NCBI RefSeq assembly: GCF_000519205.1
Contig: NZ_JAFB01000005.1
Span: 101,724-165,723, forward strand
Reading direction: 5' to 3'
Origin: Amycolatopsis taiwanensis DSM 45107
GTDB taxonomy: Bacteria > Actinomycetota > Actinomycetes > Mycobacteriales > Pseudonocardiaceae
DNA length: 64,000 nt
A model generated the notes under the pieces. The model was not told the origin of the DNA. It worked only from the letters and a program-made list of their open reading frames with translations, and searched no databases. Shown one piece after another: positions 26,506 to 34,078 of this stretch. Positions within the stretch are counted from its first letter, which is position 1. Every line of letters starts with the position of its first letter. A program made the translations under genes and the position numbers.

Positions 26506-26626
26506 GCGAAGCGCCCTTGACCGGTGCCGCCCGGTCTGGCAGCCCTCGGGCGCGCCGCGAGGAGGTCGCCGACCGGCCCTCCCCTGATCTCCGAAGCGGT
26601 GCTGGGGTCCGGGGCGGAGCCCCGAG
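26506..26626. repeat. About 120-bp direct repeat, copy 2
   Basis: Partner of 24326-24448. It ends immediately before the ATG of the 26630 gene and contains a GGGGCGGAGCCCC dyad. Confidence 0.8.
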
Positions 26627-26629
26627 ATA

Positions 26630-27148
26630 ATGCCCTGCATGCTGACGAACTGGGTCGCGATCGGACTTTCCTCAGCCGCGCTACTAGTATCGCTCGCTCA
26701 GGCGGTCTGGCGCTGGCAGGAGCTGCGGCAGAAGGCGCAGCCGTTGGTGGTACACCCCGTGGTGATAGGAGATCCTGCCGAACGAGAGCTCGGTGTCAGG
26801 CTGTGGAGAATCGAAGTCCGCGCCTACAATCCATCGAGTTCAACAGCGACAGTGGTGAACATCGGAATCGAATGGCTGGATCACCAGCAGAGTTATGAAG
26901 GCTGCCACTCGCATCTTGAGTCGATTCAACCTGGGGAATGTATGGTGGCAACCGAGCTGACGCGCGAAGTGCTATGTAGGTCTCTGAGTCTCGAGGACTT
27001 CACAGGCACGTTAGCGCTCCGGGCGTACGCGACAGCTTTCAGCCGGGATGGCAAACAGCGCCGGGTGTACTCATCATCCTTCGATGTTCCTGCGGCCATG
27101 TTCAGCGAGGATGGCCTACCAGTCTCGCAGGTCAGGCGAAGCGAGTAG
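26630..27148 (+). CDS. Membrane-anchored hypothetical cargo protein
   Basis: 172 aa. Residues 5-25 (NWVAIGLSSAALLVSLAQAVW) form one N-terminal membrane helix, followed by a soluble β-rich domain (VRLWRIEVRAYNPSSSTATV, GIEWLDHQ, FTGTLALRAYATAFSRDGKQ) that looks Ig- or CARDB-like. No enzyme motif. Translation may start at 26630 or 26639. Probable cargo of the youngest element. Confidence 0.6.
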   Translation: MPCMLTNWVAIGLSSAALLVSLAQAVWRWQELRQKAQPLVVHPVVIGDPAERELGVRLWRIEVRAYNPSSSTATVVNIGIEWLDHQQSYEGCHSHLESIQPGECMVATELTREVLCRSLSLEDFTGTLALRAYATAFSRDGKQRRVYSSSFDVPAAMFSEDGLPVSQVRRSE

Positions 27149-27416
27149 AGTGCGGCCGGCCGCCGAAGCGGAGCGGCAGGCGTGTCGGCTGCGGCGGCGC
27201 GCCCGCGCGCCGCCCTTAATCCCATAGAGCCAAATTCGGCAGCGAACGGCAGGGCGCGATCGGCTTCGGGTACCTTGAGTCCACTACACAAGTTGAGCGG
27301 CCGCAGCGCCGGGTCGATGGGCTGATCGCAGAGTTTGCAGATCAAGCGGTCCCGGTTGAGCACGGCGAGCCTGACACGGCGCCATAGGCGACCACTACCG
27401 CTCTGTCATGACGTGC

Positions 27417-28073
27417 TCACTCGTCCTCGCTCGGCGCGGTCGCGTGATTCCCTGTCCCCGTTTTCTCAGTGTTCGTTCCGAGTTCGTCGCGCATAACCTC
27501 GGTGAGTTGCCGATGATAGGCGACAATTTTTCGGTGACGTTCCCACGTTATCTTCTTGATAAGCTTGGTTTCCTCCTCGTGAAGCTCCTCCCAGGCGTCA
27601 TTCTTCTCAATGCTTCTACCTAAATCCCGCTGAAACTCGTCGGCCCACACGGGAGGTTCAAGCTTCACAATATTGTGACTCACCAACTGACGAAGCCGTT
27701 TCGATGCTACAAGGCGAACTTGCTCTTCAGCTGCGCTCACTTCTTTGAAAAGATGTTCCCATTCTCTTAAGAACCCAACCTTGACCGGGCCCCGGCCAAG
27801 CTTTACCGTGTGGCGCATCAGTGTGTGAACACAATCGAGTAATTCGCTATAGAGGGCGAATTTGCGATCGGCCCAATGCAGTAGTATCTCGTGCGCTCGC
27901 TTAGCTGCATCAGCCTCTCGTTGACGTCGAGAGCGGACTTCCTCGCGTTCCTGATCACGTTTCCAGCGGCGATCTTCACGCCAAGCGTTGATGAGCTGTC
28001 CGGCAATCACGCTAATGAGACCGATGACCCCGACGATGATCGGCACCCAGACCGATACTTGGCCCTGCTGCAT
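27417..28073 (-). CDS. Membrane helix plus coiled-coil hypothetical protein
   Basis: 218 aa from ATG 28073. Residues 6-27 (VSVWVPIIVGVIGLISVIAG) are a membrane helix. From residue 30 to about 65 a very charged coiled coil (RRWKRDQEREEVRSRRQRE) follows, then a helical domain. No catalytic motif recognised. Its coding DNA is visibly more AT-rich than the surroundings (for example 27530-27760), pointing to foreign origin. Divergent from the recombinase; the frame continues upstream to 28313 but only as antisense of that gene's front. Confidence 0.6.
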   Translation of the reverse strand: MQQGQVSVWVPIIVGVIGLISVIAGQLINAWREDRRWKRDQEREEVRSRRQREADAAKRAHEILLHWADRKFALYSELLDCVHTLMRHTVKLGRGPVKVGFLREWEHLFKEVSAAEEQVRLVASKRLRQLVSHNIVKLEPPVWADEFQRDLGRSIEKNDAWEELHEEETKLIKKITWERHRKIVAYHRQLTEVMRDELGTNTEKTGTGNHATAPSEDE

Positions 28074-28203
28074 ACGGTGCAAGGTATCGGTGTCACCGCG
28101 ACGGCGAAGCGCGAGCTGGGCCCAGGGCTGCGCTAGTAGTTCACCTACGTGCTGTGGGTGGTTCCTCGCCCACCCGGCGCCATTTGCCGGTCCGGACGGA
28201 CGA

Positions 28204-29298
28204 ATGCGCAGCGCTCCGCAGATGTTCGACAGCAAGCGAGCCGCCGAACGGTGGCTGTCGCTGACAGAAACCCAGATAATGACGGGAGAATGGACCGATC
28301 CGGAACGGGCCAAGATTCCGCTCGGCCACTACGCGGCGCAGTGGATTACTCAACGGCCCGGCCTGCGTCCGCGCACGGTCGAGCTGTATCGGTGGCTGCT
28401 CCGCAAACACATTGAGCCGTACCTCGGCGGTGTCGAGTTGGGCAAGCTGTCCACCTCGATCGTTCGGCAGTGGCGCTCGGAACGGTTGATGGCCGGGGTG
28501 TCCGAGTCGGTGACAGCCAAGGCTTACCGGCTGCTGCGGGCTGTCCTGACTACAGCCGTGGATGAGGACAAGATCCTTCCCCGGAATCCCTGCCGCGTGC
28601 GTGGTGCCGACCGTGAGCATGCGGCAGAACGGCCGGTGGTGACGGTTGCCCAGGTCTTCGAGCTGGCGAACCGCATGCCGGGCAGGTTCCGAGCGCTGGT
28701 CCTGCTGGCCGCGTTCAACTCCCTGCGATGGGGTGAAGTCACGGCCCTACGGCGGTGTGACATCGCTGAGGATGCAAGCTGGCTTCGCGTGTCTCAGGCG
28801 CTTGTCGAGGTTCCCGGGCGTGGCCTGATCGTCGGACCACCGAAATCCCGCGCCGGGGTTCGGGAACTGATCATCCCGGCCGCGATCAGGTCCGAAGTGG
28901 TCAAGCACCTGGCCACATACGTCAAGTCGGAGCCGACGGCGCTGTTGTTTTCGGGTGAGCGGAACGGGAACGCGCTGCGTCGGCCGAACTTCAACCAACG
29001 GGTGAAGTGGACCAAGGTGGTCGCCGACATGGGCCTGAAGGGTCTGCACTTCCACGACCTGCGGCACGCGGGGAACATCTGGGCTTCGAAGGCGGGGACC
29101 TCGACCAAGGATCTGATGGCCCGGATGGGACACGACGACATGCGGGCTGCACTGATCTATCAGCGGGCGACGAGTGACGCCGATGAACGGATCGCGGACC
29201 GGCTGTCCAAGCTCGTTGATGATCACCGGAAGGGATCGACGGACGAGGACGATGATCCGGACGGCGGCAGCTCGGGCACGTTGGTCCCGGTGAGCTAA
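28204..29298 (+). CDS. Tyrosine recombinase/integrase, N-terminus missing
   Basis: 364 aa from ATG 28204. GPDGRMRSAPQMFDSKRAAERWL is the end of an AP2-like arm-binding domain; the expected first 30-45 residues have been replaced by unrelated sequence. The core-binding domain follows (YAAQWITQRPGLRPRTVELYR). The catalytic domain has Arg in LAAFNSLRWGEV, Lys near VGPPKSRAG, HFHDLRHAGN (H-x-x-R) and the Tyr nucleophile in ALIYQRATSD after GHDD. All core residues are present, yet loss of the arm domain may block activity. Confidence 0.88.
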   Translation: MRSAPQMFDSKRAAERWLSLTETQIMTGEWTDPERAKIPLGHYAAQWITQRPGLRPRTVELYRWLLRKHIEPYLGGVELGKLSTSIVRQWRSERLMAGVSESVTAKAYRLLRAVLTTAVDEDKILPRNPCRVRGADREHAAERPVVTVAQVFELANRMPGRFRALVLLAAFNSLRWGEVTALRRCDIAEDASWLRVSQALVEVPGRGLIVGPPKSRAGVRELIIPAAIRSEVVKHLATYVKSEPTALLFSGERNGNALRRPNFNQRVKWTKVVADMGLKGLHFHDLRHAGNIWASKAGTSTKDLMARMGHDDMRAALIYQRATSDADERIADRLSKLVDDHRKGSTDEDDDPDGGSSGTLVPVS

Positions 29299-29339
29299 TG
29301 GCCCGTTAATGGCCCAACTCAAGAGTTGATCTAGAAACA

Positions 29340-29386
29340 GTGAAGGCCCAGGTCCTAAGTAGACATCCACTGACCTGGGCCTTCAC
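29340..29386. terminator. Bidirectional hairpin between integrase and tRNA-Gly
   Basis: GTGAAGGCCCAGGTC at 29340-29354 pairs perfectly with GACCTGGGCCTTCAC at 29372-29386, a 15-bp stem. There is no T-run, as usual in actinobacteria. It would end the recombinase transcript and, on the other strand, tRNA transcription. A degenerate copy lies at about 26199-26246. Confidence 0.7.
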
Positions 29387-29390
29387 ACTG

Positions 29391-29433
29391 AGAGCGGATG
29401 ACGGGAATCGAACCCGCGTTCTCAGCTTGGGAA
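29391..29433. repeat. att site within tRNA-Gly (attR of youngest element)
   Basis: 43 bases identical to 26250-26292. It forms the 3' half of the functional tRNA, so integration restored the gene. Confidence 0.9.
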
Positions 29434-29463
29434 GCTGATGTTCTACCATTGAACTACATCCGC
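29393..29463 (-). tRNA. tRNA-Gly (anticodon CCC)
   Basis: 71 nt without encoded CCA. The acceptor stem is GCGGATG paired with CATCCGC, with U at the discriminator position as in other tRNA-Gly. The anticodon stem-loop is TCAGC-TTCCCAA-GCTGA, giving anticodon CCC for GGG codons. The T-arm has GGTTCGATTCC. It is the target of the integrative elements to its left. Confidence 0.95.
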
Positions 29464-29534
29464 AGCGCCTCAGAGCATACACGGCGCGTCGCTTCCCCGA
29501 ACCGAACCCCCGTCCTTGACACTGCCTCAGCAAG

Positions 29535-29552
29535 TGACAACGATCGTTGTCA
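29535..29552. promoter_or_regulatory. 18-bp perfect palindrome at the start of the DUF2236 gene
   Basis: TGACAACGATCGTTGTCA is a perfect palindrome whose last base is the A of ATG 29552. TTGACA at 29516-29521 could be a -35 box, which would put the palindrome over the -10 and start site. The size and symmetry fit a TetR-type operator. The core ACGATCGTT recurs at 40630-40641 before the SMR/TetR pair. Confidence 0.6.
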
Positions 29553-30766
29553 TGGATGAGCGCCTGCCCGACCCCGAGATCCTCAGTCAAGGCGGGCTTC
29601 GGCTGGCCTCGCGGATGTTCGTCCGCGGGGACATCCGCGCCACCGGGGAGCAGGTCCGCAGGTTCCGTGAGTTCGCCCAGGCGACCGATCCGCTCGCGGA
29701 CGCGGTGGTCGCGATGTTCCGGCGGTTGCCGGAGGGCCGGCGGTTGTTCGAAGTCGCGATAAGAGACGGGATCGGGGCGGTCGAGAACCCGCCGAGAGAG
29801 CTTGCGGACTTCTTCCGCGAGGTCGAGTCGACGCCGTTCTGGGTGGACTACGAACGTGTCGAGCGCGGCGCGAGGGCGATCACGCGGACCGGGGTGCTCG
29901 GGCTGTTCCCGCTCGGTGACATGTCGCTGATGGGTGGTTACCTGGCCTCGCGGGCGACGAAATCCCTGGTCGCGACCGGGCAGATCGAGAAGATGGCCAG
30001 TCGGCGCCTGGTCGAGACCGCGGCGTGGTGGATCGACGTCACCACCCCCGGCAACCTCCGGCGCGGCGAGATCGGCTATGCGTCCGCGCTGCGCGTGCGG
30101 CTGGTGCATGCGTACGTGCGGGCGGCGATGAACCGGCGGCCGGACTGGGACTACGCCGCGTGGGACCAGCCGGTCAACCAGGCCCAGACCGTCGGCACCC
30201 TCCTGCTCTTCTCGCTGGTTTTCGTCTTCGGCAGCCAACTGCTCGGCATCCGCTACACCGAGCGCGAACGCGCGGACATCCTGCACCTGTGGCGCTACGT
30301 CGGCTGGCTCATCGGGGTCGACGAGGAGCTCCTGCCCGCCGACGAGGACGACGCGTGGCGCCTGTTCTGGCTGCTCGCGGAGACCGAGTTCATCCCGGAC
30401 GAGGACTCGAAACGGCTCGCGAAGGCCCTCGTGCGGTCGAACGCGCGGGTCGGCAGCGGGCTGCTCGGCAAGGTCGTGTCGGAGCTGTCGGTGCGGGTCC
30501 ACTCGTCGATCAGCCGGCTGGTGCTCGGCAAGAAGAACGCCGATTTCCTGGAGATCCCGAACGACCCGATCACCCAGGCCGCCGTGCTGGCCGGGGCCGC
30601 GATGAACTTCGCGGCCGAGACCGCGCGCCGCCACATCCCGGGCGCGACCGCGGTGCGCGAGTTCATCGGGGGCATCGAACGGCGCCAGTATCTCGCCCGG
30701 CTGGCCAAGGTGTTCAGCCTCGACACGACCTACGCGCGGCACATGCGCGAGGGCGAGGCCGCCTGA
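29552..30766 (+). CDS. DUF2236/MpaB-family oxygenase
   Basis: 404 aa from ATG 29552; a TTG further upstream is less likely. Helical protein with FREVESTPFWVDYERVERG, GLFPLGDMSLMGGYLA, YVRAAMNRRPDWDYAAWDQPV, GIRYTERERADILHLWRYVG and LLPADEDDAWRL. The DUF2236 family includes MpaB oxygenases and the haem-b latex-clearing protein Lcp, with conserved His/Arg/Thr around the haem. Probably a haem oxygenase; substrate unknown. Confidence 0.82.
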   Translation: MDERLPDPEILSQGGLRLASRMFVRGDIRATGEQVRRFREFAQATDPLADAVVAMFRRLPEGRRLFEVAIRDGIGAVENPPRELADFFREVESTPFWVDYERVERGARAITRTGVLGLFPLGDMSLMGGYLASRATKSLVATGQIEKMASRRLVETAAWWIDVTTPGNLRRGEIGYASALRVRLVHAYVRAAMNRRPDWDYAAWDQPVNQAQTVGTLLLFSLVFVFGSQLLGIRYTERERADILHLWRYVGWLIGVDEELLPADEDDAWRLFWLLAETEFIPDEDSKRLAKALVRSNARVGSGLLGKVVSELSVRVHSSISRLVLGKKNADFLEIPNDPITQAAVLAGAAMNFAAETARRHIPGATAVREFIGGIERRQYLARLAKVFSLDTTYARHMREGEAA

Positions 30767-30801
30767 ACAGCGGGGACAACACCGAACGCTAGGGTGGGTT
30801 C

Positions 30802-31383
30802 GTGCTGCTCAGTGACCGCGACCTGCGCAAGGAAGTCGAAGCCGGACGCCTCGGGATCGATCCGTTCGACCCCGGGATGCTGCAACCGTCCAGTATCGAC
30901 GTGCGGCTGGACCGCTTCTTCCGGGTCTTCGACAACAGCAAGTACACCCACATCGACCCGTCACTCCAGCAGGACGAGCTGACGTCCATGGTGGAGAAGG
31001 AGGGCGAGGACCCGTTCGTGCTGCACCCCGGCGAGTTCGTGCTCGGGTCGACCTTCGAGCTGGTCAGCGTGCCCGACGACCTGGCGGGCCGGCTGGAGGG
31101 CAAGTCGTCGCTGGGCCGGCTCGGGCTGTTGACGCACTCCACGGCCGGGTTCATCGACCCGGGTTTCACCGGCCACATCACGCTCGAGCTGTCGAACGTC
31201 GCGAACCTGCCGATCACGCTCTGGCCGGGCATGAAGATCGGTCAGCTCTGCCTGTTCCGGCTGACCAGCGCGGCCGAGCACCCGTACGGTTCGGCGCAGG
31301 CGGGGTCCCGTTACCAGGGACAGCGTGGCCCCACGCCGAGCCGCGCCTACCAGAACTTCCACCGCGTGGACACCTGGCGCTAG
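30802..31383 (+). CDS. dcd: dCTP deaminase, probably bifunctional dUMP-forming
   Basis: 193 aa. Deaminates dCTP toward dUTP/dUMP for thymidylate synthesis. [45 protein letters not shown] and [20 protein letters not shown] are family hallmarks; Ser/Arg/Glu of the active site are in the last two. The sequence is close to the bifunctional dCTP deaminase/dUTPase of mycobacteria. GTG start 30802. The last 4 bases overlap the convergent monooxygenase gene. Confidence 0.97.
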   Translation: MLLSDRDLRKEVEAGRLGIDPFDPGMLQPSSIDVRLDRFFRVFDNSKYTHIDPSLQQDELTSMVEKEGEDPFVLHPGEFVLGSTFELVSVPDDLAGRLEGKSSLGRLGLLTHSTAGFIDPGFTGHITLELSNVANLPITLWPGMKIGQLCLFRLTSAAEHPYGSAQAGSRYQGQRGPTPSRAYQNFHRVDTWR

Positions 31384-32540
31384 TCCCGCGAGGCGACCGC
31401 GGCGTCCCATTGGATGTGGTGGTCGAACATCCAGTTCATCGCGCCCGGGTCGTCGTTACGCAACCCGCGGCTGACGAAGAAGTCACGCACGGTCCGCATG
31501 AACGGGCCCGCGATCTTGCCGTCGCCGGCGTGTTTCCCGGCCGCGACCACCTTCTCGACCCGTTCACGGCGGGCCCTCTCATACCGTCGGAACGCCTCCT
31601 CGACCTCGACGTCCCGCAGGCATTTCGCCAGCGTGACAGCGTCCTCGAGGGCCATCGACGCGCCCTGCCCGGACGACGGCGCGGCGGCGTGGGCCGCATC
31701 GCCGATGATGACCATGCGGTCGCGGTGCCAGGTCGGCACGCTCGGGAAGTCATACGTCGCCCAGGGCCGGAAGAGCACTGGCGTGGCCTCGATGATCGAG
31801 GCGGCCAGGCCACGGTCGGCCCGGGCGCGGCCGATCAGTTCGGCACGCCACCGCTCGTCGCTGATCGCGGCCAGCTCGTCCGGCGTGGGCTCGGTCTTGC
31901 GGGGCGGATTGGCGAACCACAGGACCTTTTCGTCGTGCCGCCGGAGGTAGGCGAAGAACTGGCGGTTACCGAAGATCATGTGCCAGACGCCGACCGGCTC
32001 GTCGACCCGCACTCCCTCGGCGAAGCCGCCGGTGTTCAACAGCGGAATGTACCGGGCTTTGGGTGCCCGAGGGTCGATGATCTCCCGGACCCGGGAGCGC
32101 AGACCGTCCGCACCGATCAGCAGGTCTCCCGTGGCAGACGTCCCGTCCGCGAACCGCGCGCGCACGCCGTCGCCGACGTCCACCAGTCGCTTGCCGTATT
32201 CGATCCGGATGCCCCTTCGCACAGCCTCGTCTCGCAGCGCGACGTAGAGGTCTGAACGCACCACGGTCCGGGCGGGCATCCGCACCTCGCCCAACTCGCG
32301 GCCGGCGCCGTTGAAGAACCGCATTCCGGGAGTCGCGAAGCCGGCTTCCTCCACCACCCCGCGCAGGCCGATGGCGTCCAACGCGTCGAGCCCGTTCTTG
32401 GCCAGGGTGAGGAACGCCCCCACGCCGTCGGCCGTGCGGTCATAAGCCTCGAACACGACCGGCTCCAGCCCGGCCTTGCCCAGCGCGATGGCCGCCACCG
32501 TGCCCGCGATGCCTCCGCCGATGATCAGCGCCCTTGTCAT
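31380..32540 (-). CDS. FAD-dependent monooxygenase, aromatic hydroxylase type
   Basis: 386 aa from ATG 32540. [21 protein letters not shown] (dinucleotide-binding GxGxxG), [13 protein letters not shown] (the Arg/Asp loop), [13 protein letters not shown] (the DG motif), and [21 protein letters not shown] (GD motif). These are the three signatures of class A flavin hydroxylases such as PHBH. Divergent from a MarR gene with an operator-like dyad between them, so it is probably induced by its substrate or an inhibitor through that MarR. Confidence 0.92.
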   Translation of the reverse strand: MTRALIIGGGIAGTVAAIALGKAGLEPVVFEAYDRTADGVGAFLTLAKNGLDALDAIGLRGVVEEAGFATPGMRFFNGAGRELGEVRMPARTVVRSDLYVALRDEAVRRGIRIEYGKRLVDVGDGVRARFADGTSATGDLLIGADGLRSRVREIIDPRAPKARYIPLLNTGGFAEGVRVDEPVGVWHMIFGNRQFFAYLRRHDEKVLWFANPPRKTEPTPDELAAISDERWRAELIGRARADRGLAASIIEATPVLFRPWATYDFPSVPTWHRDRMVIIGDAAHAAAPSSGQGASMALEDAVTLAKCLRDVEVEEAFRRYERARRERVEKVVAAGKHAGDGKIAGPFMRTVRDFFVSRGLRNDDPGAMNWMFDHHIQWDAAVASRD

Positions 32541-32568
32541 ACCCTTCGACTCCTCGAATCTCTTAGAA

Positions 32569-32592
32569 ACTAATTCGTTTGGTCGAACTAAA
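32569..32592. promoter_or_regulatory. MarR operator-like dyad
   Basis: TTCG-TTTGGT-CGAA (32574-32587) is extended by ACTAA on the left and ACTAAA on the right into an imperfect palindrome. It lies between the divergent FAD monooxygenase and MarR genes in a locally AT-rich patch, where a MarR dimer would control both. Confidence 0.5.
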
Positions 32593-32613
32593 TAGTGGGC
32601 TACGCTGGTCGGC

Positions 32614-33069
32614 GTGTCAAGTGAGCGGGAAGAGTTGTTCGGCGAGCTCCTGATGGCCTGCCGCATGCTCTCCACGGAGATGGTCATGTTCCACACGGCG
32701 ATCGGGGAGAAGCGTGGGCTCTCAGCCATCGAGGCCAAGGCGATGGACTACCTGTCGCGCTTCGGCCCGCTCACCCCGAAGGACCTGGTCCGGCACTCCG
32801 GCCTCGCGCCTGCCTCGGTGACCGCGCTGATCGACCGGCTGGAACGCAAGGGCATGGTCCGGCGTTCGCCGCATCCCGAAGACCGCCGCAAGGTCCTGAT
32901 CGAACTCACCCGGCCCGGCGACCCTGGCCCGTGGGCGTACCTGCTGGAACAGATGCGGAAGCTCTGCGAGCGTTACGACGATGAGCAACTGCGCCTGATC
33001 GCCGAGTTCACCGGCGAAAGCGCGCGGATCACGCATCGGGCAACGGAGCGGCTGACCGGTGTGGAGTGA
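32614..33069 (+). CDS. MarR-family transcriptional regulator
   Basis: 151 aa. LSAIEAKAMDYLSRFGPLTPKDL, GLAPASVTALIDRLERKGMVRR (recognition helix) and the wing SPHPEDRRKVLIELT are the standard MarR winged helix. Long helices at both ends form the dimer interface. GTG start 32614. Divergent from the FAD monooxygenase. Confidence 0.92.
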   Translation: MSSEREELFGELLMACRMLSTEMVMFHTAIGEKRGLSAIEAKAMDYLSRFGPLTPKDLVRHSGLAPASVTALIDRLERKGMVRRSPHPEDRRKVLIELTRPGDPGPWAYLLEQMRKLCERYDDEQLRLIAEFTGESARITHRATERLTGVE

Positions 33070-33122
33070 AACAGGCGACGGCTACCGAAGATCGGCCGGC
33101 CGGGGGCGATCACATCGTGACC

Positions 33123-33761
33123 CTAAGAATCGGGGAGTAGCCCGGTGAGGATCCCGGTGATGGTGCGCCGGAGGTTCTCCTCACCCGAGCCCTGGTGCTC
33201 GAGTCGCAGGGCGGCGATGTGCGGGTGGCGCCCATCGTTCGCAGCCTCGGTCAGCTGGGCGATGGTTCGCGCGGCCATGCGGTGGGCCGAGGTCTCGCTC
33301 CGCACAAAGGCGATGACTACAGCGTTCACGGCGCCATAAGCCACCAGCTTGCTGTCGTCGTCCGCCGGGTGGTCGGCGAGGGCGGCGAGGACGTGTTCGA
33401 ACACGTCCAGCCCACGAAGCCCGGTGCTGGGCCTGGCCTCGACGAGCGCGACCGCCCACGGGTGGCGCAGCAGGATTTCCCGGGTCTGCATCGCCACCGC
33501 GACCACGTCCGCGAGCCAGTCACCGGTCAGCGCGCCCAACTGGTACTCGTCGGCCACCGCGTCCTGCATGAGATCGAGCAGGTCATCGCGGGTGGCGACA
33601 TAGGTGTACAGCGACGCCGCGCCGACACCGAGCTCGGCCGCCACGCGCCGCATCGTCACCACCTCGATGCCCTCACGATCGGCCAGGCGGCAAGCAGCCG
33701 CCGTGATCTCCGCCGTCGTGTGACGCGGCGGACGCCCCCGAGGACGAGTAGCACCAGGCAC
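33123..33761 (-). CDS. TetR/AcrR-family regulator
   Basis: 212 aa. GTG at 33761 is favoured by GGGAGAGG five bases upstream; the longer frame is not. The DNA-binding domain is residues about 10-60: TAEITAAACRLADREGIEVV, MRRVAAELGVGAASLYTYV. The ligand domain resembles TetR_C of TetR and its close relatives. An upstream dyad (33793-33810) and the divergent P450 gene suggest control of its own gene and the P450. Confidence 0.9.
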   Translation of the reverse strand: MPGATRPRGRPPRHTTAEITAAACRLADREGIEVVTMRRVAAELGVGAASLYTYVATRDDLLDLMQDAVADEYQLGALTGDWLADVVAVAMQTREILLRHPWAVALVEARPSTGLRGLDVFEHVLAALADHPADDDSKLVAYGAVNAVVIAFVRSETSAHRMAARTIAQLTEAANDGRHPHIAALRLEHQGSGEENLRRTITGILTGLLPDS

Positions 33762-33792
33762 CAGAACCTCTCCCAAAATCTTTCCCGAACAG

Positions 33793-33810
33793 CGTACCGG
33801 AAGTGGTACG
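33793..33810. promoter_or_regulatory. TetR operator-like palindrome
   Basis: CGTACC-GGAAGT-GGTACG: perfect 6-bp arms with a 6-base spacer, 32 bases upstream of the TetR start, facing the P450 gene. The expected place for an autoregulatory site. Confidence 0.55.
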
Positions 33811-33920
33811 GTGCAATTACCGACCACCGTTCGAGAAATGGAGCCCTGTCATGAGACCCCTTGAATCAACCCGCGGCAATCATGGTGACCACCGAGCGCG
33901 CGTCTCTGTCCCGTGTCTTG

Positions 33921-33964
33921 TGGGGGCTCCGCCCCCACGCCCCCGACTGGGGGCAAGCCCCCAG
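33921..33964. repeat. Double-hairpin intergenic repeat, copy 1
   Basis: TGGGGGC-TCC-GCCCCCA (33921-33937) followed by CTGGGGGCAAGCCCCCAG (33947-33964). A near-identical pair in the opposite orientation lies at 49554-49595. REP-like element; may fold in RNA and end transcription. Confidence 0.8.
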
Positions 33965-34012
33965 ACCCCCTTATCGGGGCGGCGGGGCGCCCGCGTCGGG
34001 TACGTGACTCGC

Positions 34013-34078
34013 ATGTCTGTGGAGCGCCCCGTCGACACGATCGCGGTCGCGCGCAAACTCGCGGAGGGACAGCCATGA
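34013..34078 (+). CDS. Possible 21-codon leader ORF coupled to the P450 gene
   Basis: ATG 34013 opens SVERPVDTIAVARKLAEGQP and stops at TGA 34076-34078, overlapping the P450 ATG (ATGA at 34075). It could be a small coupled leader or chance. AGGGA just before the ATGA would serve the P450. Confidence 0.3.
   Translation: MSVERPVDTIAVARKLAEGQP

Larger units (their letters stand above)
26250..29433. mobile_element. tRNA-Gly integrative element, youngest layer, 3.2 kb
   Basis: Bounded by perfect 43-bp repeats, with the recombinase gene next to the tRNA as in pSAM2-like and other tRNA-targeting elements. Contents: leader with the 120-bp repeat, a membrane-anchored hypothetical (26630), a reverse-strand membrane/coiled-coil protein (27417-28073) and the recombinase. 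No excisionase, replication or transfer gene is seen, so it is minimal or decayed. Confidence 0.8.
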
